Shown piece after piece: positions 26,426 to 35,801 of a stretch of 64,000 nt of DNA. The stretch's first letter is position 1, and each line of letters opens with the position of its first letter. The notes beneath the pieces are model-generated. The model ran no database searches, was not told the DNA's origin, and saw nothing but the letters and a program-made list of their open reading frames with translations. The DNA comes from Candidatus Poribacteria bacterium (lineage in GTDB: Bacteria > Poribacteria > WGA-4E > WGA-3G). The DNA lies in the NCBI GenBank assembly GCA_022821495.1, contig JAJEDN010000061.1:1-64000 (forward strand). The letters run 5' to 3'. A program made the translations under genes and the position numbers.

Positions 26426-27440
26426 CCATATCGCAGCGATTTCGCTCTCTTGGGGTGGTCCCGGCACAATTCCGTACCGTTACGAGGTAGGTAAACAACA
26501 ATTTGAAGAAGCGTTCGATGTGGTGGTCGTCGAAACGGAACATGCCTTGCGGGATGCAGACTGGCTCGCCAGAAACCCCAAAGCGCGTGCCGACGATTTG
26601 ATGGCAGCTTTTGCCGATGAGACGATCGACGGGATTATCTCAACAATCGGTGGCGAAGATTCAATCCGCACACTGCCATACCTTGATTTAGATCTGATTC
26701 GGAACACCCCAAAGGTTTTCATGGGATATTCGGATACAACGATATCGCACGCTGTCTGCTTTAAAGCGGGCATCGTGTCGTTCTACGGTCCCTCATTTAT
26801 GGCGGGATTTGCTGAGAACTGCGGGATGTTCCCATATATGGTGGATTCCATTCAGCGGACGCTCTTTTCTGCCGAACCGATTGGCACGATTGCACCCAAT
26901 CGCGCGGGATGGACGGTTGAATATCTGTCGTGGGAGGATCCTGAAAACCAATCTATTCGTCGGAAGCTGAATCCTTGCACGGGGTGGAGATTTCATCAAG
27001 ACGAAGGTATTGTCGAAGGACAGCTTTTCGGGGGCTGTGTTGAGGTCTTGGACTGGCTTCGTGGCACCGACTATTTTCCTTCCGCTGCTGACGTTCAAGG
27101 TGCCGTGCTTTTTTTAGAGACTTCTGAGGAAGCACCGCCGCCCTCGTTTCTAACGAGGTTTGTGAGATGCCTCGCAGCGATGGGCATCCTTGAAGGACTT
27201 GGCGGTATTCTGCTCGGACGCCCCGGCGGAGGCGTTGATCCGGACACTTTCCACGCGTACGATGACGCGCTCTGTAAAACGGTACGCGAGGAATATGGAT
27301 TAAACGACATGCCTATTGTCACCAATATGGATTTCGGGCACACGGATCCGATGTTCGTTATTCCGATAGGCATGAAGGTTCGTATTGATTCCGCCAAGCA
27401 GGAAATCGCTATTGACGAGGCAGCGGTCATTGAAAACTAA
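26388..27440 (+). CDS. LD-carboxypeptidase/MccF-like serine peptidase (S66)
   Basis: 350 residues. The S66 triad is recognisable: nucleophile serine in MGYSDTT, glutamate in LETSEEAPPP and histidine in DFGHTDPM. The N-terminal Rossmann-like half begins LRPGSHIAAISLSWGGPG. S66 enzymes either cut the L,D bond of muropeptides during recycling (LdcA) or inactivate microcin C-type compounds (MccF). The longer SWGGPG and EEAPPPSF variants lean toward the MccF-like branch. No signal peptide. It overlaps the end of the preceding gene by 38 bp; a second ATG at 26409 is possible. Confidence 0.82.
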   Translation: MKKIKPRMLRPGSHIAAISLSWGGPGTIPYRYEVGKQQFEEAFDVVVVETEHALRDADWLARNPKARADDLMAAFADETIDGIISTIGGEDSIRTLPYLDLDLIRNTPKVFMGYSDTTISHAVCFKAGIVSFYGPSFMAGFAENCGMFPYMVDSIQRTLFSAEPIGTIAPNRAGWTVEYLSWEDPENQSIRRKLNPCTGWRFHQDEGIVEGQLFGGCVEVLDWLRGTDYFPSAADVQGAVLFLETSEEAPPPSFLTRFVRCLAAMGILEGLGGILLGRPGGGVDPDTFHAYDDALCKTVREEYGLNDMPIVTNMDFGHTDPMFVIPIGMKVRIDSAKQEIAIDEAAVIEN

Positions 27441-27497
27441 CACAAAAAGATGTATAATTATATTTTTCTCCATGTGATATGCCTCCCACGTGATTCG

Positions 27498-30212
27498 CTA
27501 AAACATGAAACCTGCGCGCAAGTACACTCCCGTCAAATCATCGCCATTGATGACCGCAACGCTCAAGGTCTGTTTTCGCTGGAGAAAAGAGAGCCAGAAT
27601 CCGCCGCCGACACTCCTATGCCATTTATCGGCATCCGCTGGATCTTCGGCGTAAAATACCCGACCAACACCAGTTGCAATGAACAAGCCGAGTTCTCCCG
27701 GCACCAATAACTGGATTGGCATCAGAACCAACCGCAGTTCGGCGTTTCCATACAGTGAAGTGTCCCCCGCGAACCGATTTTTCCGAAAACCGCGTAAATG
27801 GCTATCGGATAGCCCGATAGCACCAAAGCCGGGACCTCCGAGGAAGGCGCTCTCGTGGAAAGGAAAAGTTCCCCATACTTTCTTTCCACCCACCCTCAGA
27901 GCCAGGGTCGGATGCGTTGGAACAGGGAACGTTACGTAAGTGTGTACGCTGCTATCTATGCTGCCAAAGGTGGATTTCACATGCCAAATCCCGGGGTAGA
28001 TGGCTCCGGCAGCTCTGACCAAAGCCCCATGCGTCGGATACGCTGGATTGTTCCGTGTGTCGTACATCATTTCACCGGATGCACCTATCTGACCGAAAAA
28101 GCCGCTGCCGTACACTGGCGGATTCAGGGAAGTGATGAATTTGTCCGCGTTGGCATCTGGTGACGTGTTTGAATACTTGAGAATCGGTCCCAGACGGGCA
28201 GTCAATACCGAGCGAAGCGGTTCCGTAGAACTACTGGGTGCAGCTTCATCGTGCTCTTTTTTTCGGTAATCGAGAGATGGTGCGAAAACGACATGACTCT
28301 GTTCCACCTTATAATAGGAAGATGATTCCGAAATCTGCGTGTCGTTCCCGAATCCGTTGAATCGGATCAACTGGATTCCAGAGTACTTGAAGTGAATCCT
28401 CGCGTCAAGATCGGGCAGTATGCGGCGAAAGTTGCTGGTATAGGCGGCAAAAGGCGCGAGACCGTTAGTAGCAAGCCCGACGTTGAAAGAATGCCGCGAA
28501 GAGAAAGGGTCTTTTCGATAACCGAAATATTGCCGGCTGTTGTGCACCCTCACGAACACCCCCAAATCCGGATTTACCGTAACGGTCGGGAACGTATATG
28601 CCTCCATGCCCCAGTCTGGGGCATACCGTTGTGTAAGGCTCATCCGTGCGGGCGGACGCTCGTAGGCGTGCTTATCGACTTTCGCGCCCTTACCTTTGAC
28701 GAACCGATTTTCCCCGCGAGCATCATAGAACCGAGTTTTTGAGGCACCCGCCTTGGATGCGTTTGTGAACGTGTCGTTCCCACCGCCACCATCAATGCGA
28801 ACAGCAATACGACCCTTCGCGCCTGATATTTCCACACGGTCCGCTCCGCCCCGGAGGTATATTCGGACTTCCTTGGATTCTTTAGGGTGGAACGTCCTCT
28901 GGAAATAGGGTGCCTTCTTTTCTCCATCAGTAGTTTCTATGAGACCGATACGGACTATCAAATCACCGTTCTGTGTATGCTCACACTCAACGTACTCGTT
29001 CTGATCGGTCGCCTTGATTTCGGCATAGCGGGTAATCAACTTATAGTATCTGTCAGCAAATTGAGGCAATGCGTCCCGCCTTGATTTGAGTGCCGCCACA
29101 AGCGTTTCCCCAACGATCTTGTAATACGGTTCTGGGAGTTTTCGTACTGCGTCCTCGATGACAGAGTCCGGTAACGCTTGACGAAATTCTGCTATGACCG
29201 AATCCCATGCAGCCTTATCGAGTTCAACAAGGAACTCGCGATCGAGTTCCCAACCGGTAAACGTCAGAGCCAATAGATTTGTATATTTATCGTCGAATCC
29301 GATGATATACTTTGGGATGCCTCTGCGCGCTACCGCCATGGCGAGCCCGTTGAGGTCAATAAAAGCTTGGTCGCGATCCTCCGGTATTGGAATCCAAGTA
29401 TAACATTCACCATCGGGAAACCGCGCCCATCTCCACTGACCGTGATGACGATCCTTGTCGCCGATGAGAAAATCCATGAGTCTCGCTTTTAGAAAGGCCC
29501 GGGCATCAACGCGGTTGCAAGGTGTTTCTTCCAAATGCTCCCACAACTTCTCCGTTCCGCTGATCTGCCGAGAACCCGCAAAGCCGGGCGTATTGTCGAT
29601 TCCTTCGGAAGGGTGTTCCTGCAGTGTCCCTATAAGTCCGGCAAAATCCTCGCGGTACTCCTTCAACCGGGGGTCATCTGGAATAACGACAAGCGTATGC
29701 TTGGAATGGAGGATACCCGTGGCTTCCATCAGCGGATCGGTCACGAGTGCTCCTGTCGGCAGAAGCCCGCTAATCATCTCCTGAAGGAATCCTTCGGCAA
29801 TCGTGCCCTTGAGTTCCTCCCATATCCGTTTGGTGGGATCCTTGTCTAAGGAACGAACGGTATACCGGCGCCCATCTTCCCCTGTAAAGTGCAGGGATAT
29901 GGACTGTCCGAACCCGCCAGTGCGAAGTGGTGTCAGCCCACCTCCGACGCTGTCAAGATCGAGGACTGCAACTTCGATTGGGGTGGTCCAGAGATCACGG
30001 TAGTCGTTGCCTTGGATCCAACGTTTAAGCCAACCCGCGCTAAACCTTTCCCCCGGAACGACTACGTGGGTCTTGGCACCCTGTGGCGGAATAGATCGAT
30101 GAATCCTGTATCCTGGAGGTGGTGGATCCGTCTGGAGTGCTGATTCTGCCGGAACCGAAAGCGCGAACACCAACGAAAGTAAAAGGGTGCTCCACTTAGA
30201 AAATATCATCAA
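27498..30212 (-). CDS. Kinase-like/Omp85-barrel fusion protein, copy B
   Basis: 904 residues with a signal peptide (1-25). The N-terminal region (about 60-390) has features of HipA/FAM20/CotH-type kinases: TPLRTGGFGQSISLHF, a possible ATP lysine K124 in VRSLDKDP, a catalytic-loop-like LIGDKDRHHGQWRW (D254) and a metal-site-like PIPEDRDQAF (D279/D281). Residues 410-530 form a beta-rich module with an RTX-like GGGGNDTF turn. The C-terminal ~350 residues match the Omp85/BamA barrel (HLRGFRKNRFAGD, ending in F). An outer-membrane protein with its enzyme-like domain in the periplasm is inferred; kinase activity is unproven. It is last in a four-gene minus-strand cluster and a duplicate of the protein at 32474. 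Confidence 0.7.
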   Translation of the reverse strand: MMIFSKWSTLLLSLVFALSVPAESALQTDPPPPGYRIHRSIPPQGAKTHVVVPGERFSAGWLKRWIQGNDYRDLWTTPIEVAVLDLDSVGGGLTPLRTGGFGQSISLHFTGEDGRRYTVRSLDKDPTKRIWEELKGTIAEGFLQEMISGLLPTGALVTDPLMEATGILHSKHTLVVIPDDPRLKEYREDFAGLIGTLQEHPSEGIDNTPGFAGSRQISGTEKLWEHLEETPCNRVDARAFLKARLMDFLIGDKDRHHGQWRWARFPDGECYTWIPIPEDRDQAFIDLNGLAMAVARRGIPKYIIGFDDKYTNLLALTFTGWELDREFLVELDKAAWDSVIAEFRQALPDSVIEDAVRKLPEPYYKIVGETLVAALKSRRDALPQFADRYYKLITRYAEIKATDQNEYVECEHTQNGDLIVRIGLIETTDGEKKAPYFQRTFHPKESKEVRIYLRGGADRVEISGAKGRIAVRIDGGGGNDTFTNASKAGASKTRFYDARGENRFVKGKGAKVDKHAYERPPARMSLTQRYAPDWGMEAYTFPTVTVNPDLGVFVRVHNSRQYFGYRKDPFSSRHSFNVGLATNGLAPFAAYTSNFRRILPDLDARIHFKYSGIQLIRFNGFGNDTQISESSSYYKVEQSHVVFAPSLDYRKKEHDEAAPSSSTEPLRSVLTARLGPILKYSNTSPDANADKFITSLNPPVYGSGFFGQIGASGEMMYDTRNNPAYPTHGALVRAAGAIYPGIWHVKSTFGSIDSSVHTYVTFPVPTHPTLALRVGGKKVWGTFPFHESAFLGGPGFGAIGLSDSHLRGFRKNRFAGDTSLYGNAELRLVLMPIQLLVPGELGLFIATGVGRVFYAEDPADADKWHRSVGGGFWLSFLQRKQTLSVAVINGDDLTGVYLRAGFMF

Positions 30213-30345
30213 TATGTCTCCGAATCATCGCTATAATCAACGCGACAATTTTCGATTTACACTTGCATTCAACACGAGAAAACCCGTTATATTTGGTTTC
30301 GATTTCAAAAAGGAACGCCTATCCGCTTGAAACATGATATGTAAC

Positions 30346-31458
30346 TTATTTTTTCAATCTACTATCACCTGAAACGGGATACAGTGTGAGCCTCGCTTTC
30401 TTTCCCGATCCTTCATCGGCAATTATGAGTGTGCCGTCTGCAGTGAAAGTGATCCCTTCAGGTTGACGATGCCACTGGGCAGGAAGCCGCTTGGCTGCAA
30501 CGACTTGACCCCCTGGCGTAATCTCCGCGATAGCTTTCTGACGCGCAGCGACGACAAAGTAATTTCCTGAGACAGGGTGTCGTTCGATGCCAGAAGGCTG
30601 AAATTCCTTCCCTTCAATATGACGTGTGAATTCAACGACAGGTATTACTATATGTGCATCTTCAATGAGTTGTTTTTTGTCAAGTGACCAACGATATAGA
30701 ACCAATTGTTCTTTCAGGTCTGCTCTACGAGCACCTTTGCACATCAGTAAGAGTGCCCGCAGGCTCGCGTCGTACGCTAAACCCTCTATTTCGTAATCTC
30801 GACCGACACCAGTAGCATAGATATTATAAAGGACGGATTCCTCATCAGCACCCCTACTCCCCTCGTATATGCGCCCTGAACTTGTGACCAAATAGACCTG
30901 ATCGTTAACTGTGGCAATACCCTCAAAGTCATCGTTTACTGGGTTCTTCATATCCGACAGTTGAAATGCTTTTACGATCGCCCCATTCTGATAATCTATC
31001 TCATGAATAACCGCTTTTTCATCATTGTGAGCCATGAGGTGATTGTCAAGGGTCATTGCCAGACCAGAAATCTCCTCAAGGCGTCCGGGCAGCTTCCAAT
31101 GCGTCGCTGTCTCTGCTTTCAGGTCATAGTTTTCGAGAGATATTTTCCTTTGTGATACCGCCTGCGTGTCCTGCAAAAGATGCTCAATTATAGTGTTTGG
31201 GTTCATATTTAACAAATCTGCCCCGCTATCTATTGATGGATTCTCTTTATGGACTTTCTCTTTATCCACATTTGCTGATGGATTTTCTTTATGGATTTTT
31301 TCTTCATCCACATTTGCTGATGGATTCTCTTTATGGACTCTCTCTTCGCTCAAACCTATTGGCGGATTTTCTCTATAAACCATCGACGCTAAAAGGATAA
31401 GAAGGCTAAAAACAAGAAATCCTAACAAGAGTTTATTTCCGTAACTCTGCATCTGCAA
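30346..31458 (-). CDS. Membrane-anchored SdiA-regulated/phytase-like beta-propeller protein
   Basis: 370 residues. A signal anchor (about 8-27) is followed by a linker of three to four 14-residue repeats with core KENPSANVDEEK (28-80). The rest is a propeller: EEISGLAMTLDNHLMAHND, NDDFEGIATVNDQVYLVTS, EIEGLAYDAS, FQPSGIERHPVSGNYFVV and PEGITFTADGTLIIADE. This pattern fits the SdiA-regulated/esterase-phytase-like propellers, some of which bind calcium or phosphate esters. The start is TTG 31458 or ATG 31452, both inside the end of the DUF4956 gene, with ggagg upstream, so translation is coupled. Confidence 0.72.
   Translation of the reverse strand: MQMQSYGNKLLLGFLVFSLLILLASMVYRENPPIGLSEERVHKENPSANVDEEKIHKENPSANVDKEKVHKENPSIDSGADLLNMNPNTIIEHLLQDTQAVSQRKISLENYDLKAETATHWKLPGRLEEISGLAMTLDNHLMAHNDEKAVIHEIDYQNGAIVKAFQLSDMKNPVNDDFEGIATVNDQVYLVTSSGRIYEGSRGADEESVLYNIYATGVGRDYEIEGLAYDASLRALLLMCKGARRADLKEQLVLYRWSLDKKQLIEDAHIVIPVVEFTRHIEGKEFQPSGIERHPVSGNYFVVAARQKAIAEITPGGQVVAAKRLPAQWHRQPEGITFTADGTLIIADEGSGKKARLTLYPVSGDSRLKK
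31235..31378 (-). repeat. 42-bp tandem repeats inside the propeller gene
   Basis: The block gatggattctctttatgg recurs at 31235, 31277 and 31319, with a decayed fourth at 31361, exactly 42 bp apart. It encodes the 14-residue linker repeats, so unit number can change without a frameshift. Confidence 0.85.
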
Positions 31459-32449
31459 TTATATCCTCCCTGAGTTCTTTCCCCCTCAGTTTTATGCTCT
31501 TGATACATCCTCTTCCGTTTTCTTCAATATCCTGTATAAAGGAAGGCAAAGTGACAGATTTTTTGAGCCAAACATCAAACACAACGGTTGAAGTCCCATC
31601 CGGGTTTTCGACCACATCTGCTACCTGCCACCGTTTGGTACTGGATTCAAGGATTTGCGCAGTTGATTTTTTAGCTACACTGACCTTCGTCGTATGCACT
31701 TCGATCTGGGCATTATATGGATTTTCAATGGCAGTACCCGTTTCTCCAACGGATGTCCCCAATTTTGCGGAACTATCAATTCTCCAGCCAGAAAGTACTT
31801 CCGGTTGCGCGCCAAAATTGCTTTTCCACACACCCAAAGTTACGATGACAAAAACCAACGATGCCAGGTAAGCCACCAAAAAAAGTTGGGTGCCAGCCGC
31901 GAGCCCTATCCCGATAGCCATAAGCATATATACGGAATCCATCGGCTCTTCGAGTGAGGTACGAAAACGGACAGCGGCTACAATGCCCGCCAAACTGAAC
32001 GCAAGGGCAACACTATCTTTGACCAAAAAAACAACTAACGATATGGCGATAGGTATAACGAGCAAAGTGTGTACGAAAGATTGACTGTATTTCTTACGCG
32101 GTCGCGTCCAACGATATAGCCAAGTAATCGGAAGTGTAAGCCAAAAAGCTATTGCAAGAGCGAGCATAACCGGAATGGTGTGTGTCGGATCCCCAAGTGC
32201 AATCGAGATCAAGCCTTCTCTGATATTTCCCTCAAACATCGTGGCAACCCCTTCTTTGACTTTCTCCAGGGTAACCGGGATATCAGTATTACCTTGTCCT
32301 CCTTCAAAGCGTTCACGCTCTTGGGCAACGTAAATGAGAATTTGAGGGAAGATTTGAAAAAGCCCACCGAGAGCCAAAAGCCATGCAAGATAGTAAACAA
32401 TGAGGCGTATAATGATGTTGTTGAGCATATCATATATCCTGTTGAGCAT
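31433..32449 (-). CDS. DUF4956 membrane protein
   Basis: 338 residues. Transmembrane segments lie at about 13-35, 90-107, 125-143 and, most characteristic, ALAFSLAGIVAAVRFRTSL through LMAIGIGLAAGTQLF (148-190) plus one more to about 205. The C-terminal ~110 residues are soluble. The AFSLAGIVAAVRFR segment is the signature of the DUF4956 family, which elsewhere is often encoded beside VTC-type polyphosphate polymerases and CotH-like kinases. Here its partners are two kinase-like/Omp85 fusions and a propeller protein. ggag precedes ATG 32449, 24 bp after the stop of copy A. An envelope transport or assembly role is inferred. Confidence 0.82.
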   Translation of the reverse strand: MLNRIYDMLNNIIIRLIVYYLAWLLALGGLFQIFPQILIYVAQERERFEGGQGNTDIPVTLEKVKEGVATMFEGNIREGLISIALGDPTHTIPVMLALAIAFWLTLPITWLYRWTRPRKKYSQSFVHTLLVIPIAISLVVFLVKDSVALAFSLAGIVAAVRFRTSLEEPMDSVYMLMAIGIGLAAGTQLFLVAYLASLVFVIVTLGVWKSNFGAQPEVLSGWRIDSSAKLGTSVGETGTAIENPYNAQIEVHTTKVSVAKKSTAQILESSTKRWQVADVVENPDGTSTVVFDVWLKKSVTLPSFIQDIEENGRGCIKSIKLRGKELREDIIADAELRK

Positions 32450-32473
32450 ACGCTATTTCTCCTATTTGATTCG

Positions 32474-35191
32474 CTAAAACATGAAACCTGCGCGCAAGTA
32501 CACGCCCGTTAAGTCATCGCCATTGATGACCGCAACGCTCAAAGTGTGCTTACGCCGAAGGAAAGAGAGCCAGAATCCTCCTCCAACACCGCTGTACCAT
32601 TTGTTGGCATCGTCCGGATCCTCGGCATAAAATACCCTACCGGCATCAGCGGCAATGAACACACCGAGTTCTCCGGGGACTAAGAGTTCTATTGAGGTCA
32701 AAACAAGCCTCAGTTCGGCGTTTCCATACAGCGAAGTGTCTCCTGCAAAACGGTTTTTCCGAAAACCGCGTAAATGGCTGTCGGATAGCCCAATAGCGGT
32801 AAAGCCGGGGCCTCCCAAGAAGGCACTCTCGTGGAAAGGAAAGGTTCCCCATACTTTCTTTCCACCCACTCTCAAGGCTAAGGTTGGGTTCGTTGGCACA
32901 GGAGCTGTCACGTAAGTGTGTACTTTTCCATCTATGCTGCCAAAGGCTGATTCCACATCCCATGCTTGCGGATAGACGGCTCCAGCAGCCCTGACCAAAG
33001 CCCCATGCGTTGGATACGCTGGATTGTTCCGCGTGTCGTACATGATTTCACCGGATGCACCTATCTGACCGAAGGCATCCGTGCCATACATCGGTTGATC
33101 CAGAGAGTAGATGAATTTGTCCGCGTTGGCATCTGGTGGTGTGTGTGAATACTTAATGATTGGCCCCAGGCGGGCGGTCAATACCGAGCGAATCGGTTCC
33201 GTAGAACCACTGGATACACCTTCCTCAAGTTCTTTTTTTCGGTAATCAAGGGATGGTGCGAAAACGACATAATTTTGTTCCACCTTATAGTAGGAGGGCT
33301 TTTCCAAAATCTGCGTATCGTTACCGAATCCGTTAAACCGGATCGTCTGAATTCCGGAGTACTTGAAGTGAACTCTTGCATCGAGACCGGAGAGTAGACG
33401 ACGAAAGTTACCGGTATAGGAGACAAAGGGCTTGAGACCATTCGTGGCGAGTCCAACGTCGAAAGAATGCCTCGAAGAAAAAGGGTCTTTTCGATAGCCG
33501 AAGTACATCCTGCTGCTGTGTACCCTCACGAATGTACCCAAATCTGGATTTACTGTAAGCATTGGAAAAGTAAATGTATGCTTACCCCAGTCCAGCGCAT
33601 GCCGTGCAATTAAAACTGGGATCCATGGTGGAGGTCGTTTGTAGGAACTCTCATTGATTTTCGAGCCTTTGCCTTTAACGAACTGATTTTTTCCACGAGC
33701 ATCATAGAACTTGGTTTTTGAGGCACCCGCCTCGGATGCGTTTGTGAACGTGTCGTCCCCACCGCCACCATCTATACGGACAGCAATGCGTCCGTTTACA
33801 CCTGATATTTCTGCGCTGTCATTTCCGCCTCGGAGATATATTCGGACTTCCTTGGATTCTTTGGGATGGAATGTTCTCTGAAAATAGGGTGCCTTCCTTT
33901 CTCCATCGGGATTTTCTATGAGACCGATACGGACTATCAAATCACCGCTCTGTGTATGTTCACACTCAACATACTCGTTCTGATCAGTCGCTTGAATTTC
34001 GGGCTGGCGGGTAATCAACTTATAGTATTTGCTGGCAAATTGAAGCAATGCGTCTCGTCTTGATTTGAGTGCCTTAGTAAGCGTTTTCCCAACGATCTCG
34101 TAATACGGTGCTGGGAGTTTTCGTACTGCATCCTCAATGACTGGGTCGGGTAACGCTTGACGAAATTCTGCTATGACCGAGTCCCATGCAGCCTTATCGA
34201 GTTCAACAAGGAACTCGCGATCGAGTTCCCAACCCGTAATTGTCAGTCCCAACAAACTCGGATACTCATCACCGAATTTCATGAAAATGGGGATTCCCCA
34301 ACGCCCTACCGCCATGATAAACCCGTCGAGGTCACTAAAAGCGTGGTCACGATCCTCCGGTATTGGAATCCAGGTATACCCCTCGCCATTGGGGAAGCGT
34401 GCCCATCTCCACTGACCGTCATGGCGATCCTTGTCGCCGATGAGAAAATCCATGAGTCTCGCCTTTAGAAATGCACGGGCGTCAACGCGGTCAGCGGGCG
34501 TTTTTTCTAAATGCTCCCATAGTTTCTCGGTTCCGCTAATCTGCCGAGACCCGGCAAAGCCAGGTGTATCGTCTGCTCCTTCGGAAGGGTGTTCCTGCAG
34601 CGTTCCTATAAGACCAGCAAATTCTTCGCGGTATTCCTTCAACCGGGGGTCATCCGGAATAACAACGAGTGTGTGCTTCGAGTGAAGGATACCGGTGGCT
34701 TCCATTAGCGGGTCAATCACGAGTGCTCCTGTCGGTAGAAGTGCACTTACCATATTCTGAAGGAAGTTGTCGGCAACCGTATCCTTGAGTTCCTCCCATA
34801 TCCGTTTGGTGGGATCCTTGTCTAAGGAGCGAACGGTATACCGGCGCCCATCTTCCCCTGTAAAGTGCAGGGATATGGACTGTCCGAACCCGCCAGTGCG
34901 AAGCGGTGTCAGCCCGCCTCCGACGCTGTCAAGGTCGAGGACTGCAACTTCGATTGGGGTGGTCCAGAGATCACGATAGTCGCTGCCGTAAAACCAACGC
35001 TTGAACCCGCCGGCGCGGAACCTTTCACCCGGAACGACTACGTGGGTCTTGGCACCCTGCGGCGGAATAGACCGATGAATCCTGTATCCTGGAGGTGGTG
35101 GATCCGTCTGGGGTACTGATTCTGTTGAGACAGAGAGCGCGAGCACTAACGAGAGTAGAAGGGCGTTCCATTTAGAAAATTTCATTCGCAT
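32474..35191 (-). CDS. Kinase-like/Omp85-barrel fusion protein, copy A
   Basis: 905 residues, first gene of the cluster and paralog of the protein at 27498. Same layout: signal peptide, kinase-like region with VRSLDKDP and LIGDKDRHDGQWRW (catalytic-type D255), PIPEDRDHAF, the GGGGDDTF turn and an Omp85 barrel with HLRGFRKNRFAGD and a terminal phenylalanine. Long stretches of DNA are nearly identical between the copies. The strongest divergence is in the region after the catalytic-like loop and in the first barrel strands, as expected if surface or substrate contacts differ. About 70 bp upstream of the start also resembles the DNA upstream of copy B, so the duplication carried the promoter region. 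Confidence 0.7.
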   Translation of the reverse strand: MRMKFSKWNALLLSLVLALSVSTESVPQTDPPPPGYRIHRSIPPQGAKTHVVVPGERFRAGGFKRWFYGSDYRDLWTTPIEVAVLDLDSVGGGLTPLRTGGFGQSISLHFTGEDGRRYTVRSLDKDPTKRIWEELKDTVADNFLQNMVSALLPTGALVIDPLMEATGILHSKHTLVVIPDDPRLKEYREEFAGLIGTLQEHPSEGADDTPGFAGSRQISGTEKLWEHLEKTPADRVDARAFLKARLMDFLIGDKDRHDGQWRWARFPNGEGYTWIPIPEDRDHAFSDLDGFIMAVGRWGIPIFMKFGDEYPSLLGLTITGWELDREFLVELDKAAWDSVIAEFRQALPDPVIEDAVRKLPAPYYEIVGKTLTKALKSRRDALLQFASKYYKLITRQPEIQATDQNEYVECEHTQSGDLIVRIGLIENPDGERKAPYFQRTFHPKESKEVRIYLRGGNDSAEISGVNGRIAVRIDGGGGDDTFTNASEAGASKTKFYDARGKNQFVKGKGSKINESSYKRPPPWIPVLIARHALDWGKHTFTFPMLTVNPDLGTFVRVHSSRMYFGYRKDPFSSRHSFDVGLATNGLKPFVSYTGNFRRLLSGLDARVHFKYSGIQTIRFNGFGNDTQILEKPSYYKVEQNYVVFAPSLDYRKKELEEGVSSGSTEPIRSVLTARLGPIIKYSHTPPDANADKFIYSLDQPMYGTDAFGQIGASGEIMYDTRNNPAYPTHGALVRAAGAVYPQAWDVESAFGSIDGKVHTYVTAPVPTNPTLALRVGGKKVWGTFPFHESAFLGGPGFTAIGLSDSHLRGFRKNRFAGDTSLYGNAELRLVLTSIELLVPGELGVFIAADAGRVFYAEDPDDANKWYSGVGGGFWLSFLRRKHTLSVAVINGDDLTGVYLRAGFMF

Positions 35192-35801
35192 GTCTCTGAA
35201 TTATCGTGTTGATTATGGCGATGATTTTCGATTTACACTTGCGAGTTTCAAAGGCGTGTCTATTTTCTCTGAATTTCGCGCCCACAAGCAACTCGTAGAA
35301 AACTCTCCACTCCTTAGGAGTGCTATATCTATAGAAAACTTTATTTTCCCGCAAGTGACACATTTATCTATAATAGGGCAATTATTATTTTAACTCAAAG
35401 AAAAAATAAGAAAGCCTATGCCTAACTGAGAATGTTTGAGAAATAATAGTTGTCAAAAGTCAGCATACTGCGTATTCTTTGATTTTATGCCACTGCGGAT
35501 TGCCCACGCGAAATGTTACCTATATCAAAACATCAAAACTGTCTTTTGATAAAAATTAGCGATTTATGAAACACTCTCATCTAACTATGAATTATAGGCT
35601 ATTCTCAGGGAAAAAGCAAATGATAGCCATAGAAACCGTTAATTTTGCTTGAAAATACTTTTGGGCTTTGGAATAAAGAATAACCAATTTGCTGGGAAAA
35701 ACGCCCCTCGCCTCAGTGGTTATCTTTTTTCATTGACTTATGTGGCTAAAACCTATATCCTTATCAGAAACTGAAGTTAGGCAACACCCTCATTAAAAAA
35801 T
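35192..35801. other. 610-bp gap without a convincing gene
   Basis: The first ~70 bp resemble the upstream region of copy B (shared attttcgatttacacttgc). A V2 palindrome lies at 35308. A possible plus-strand promoter, TTGTCA (35450-35455)/TATTCT (35473-35478) with a 17-bp spacer, is followed by a 7-bp hairpin ATCAAAA/TTTTGAT (35532-35550). It could make a small RNA or a long leader for the glycosyltransferase gene, but the support is weak. The rest is AT-rich. Confidence 0.4.
35308..35337 (+). repeat. Variable-stem palindrome, family V2
   Basis: CACTCC-TTA-GGAGTG followed by the constant tail ctatatctatagaaa, as at 17420, 40080 and 40131. Confidence 0.6.
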
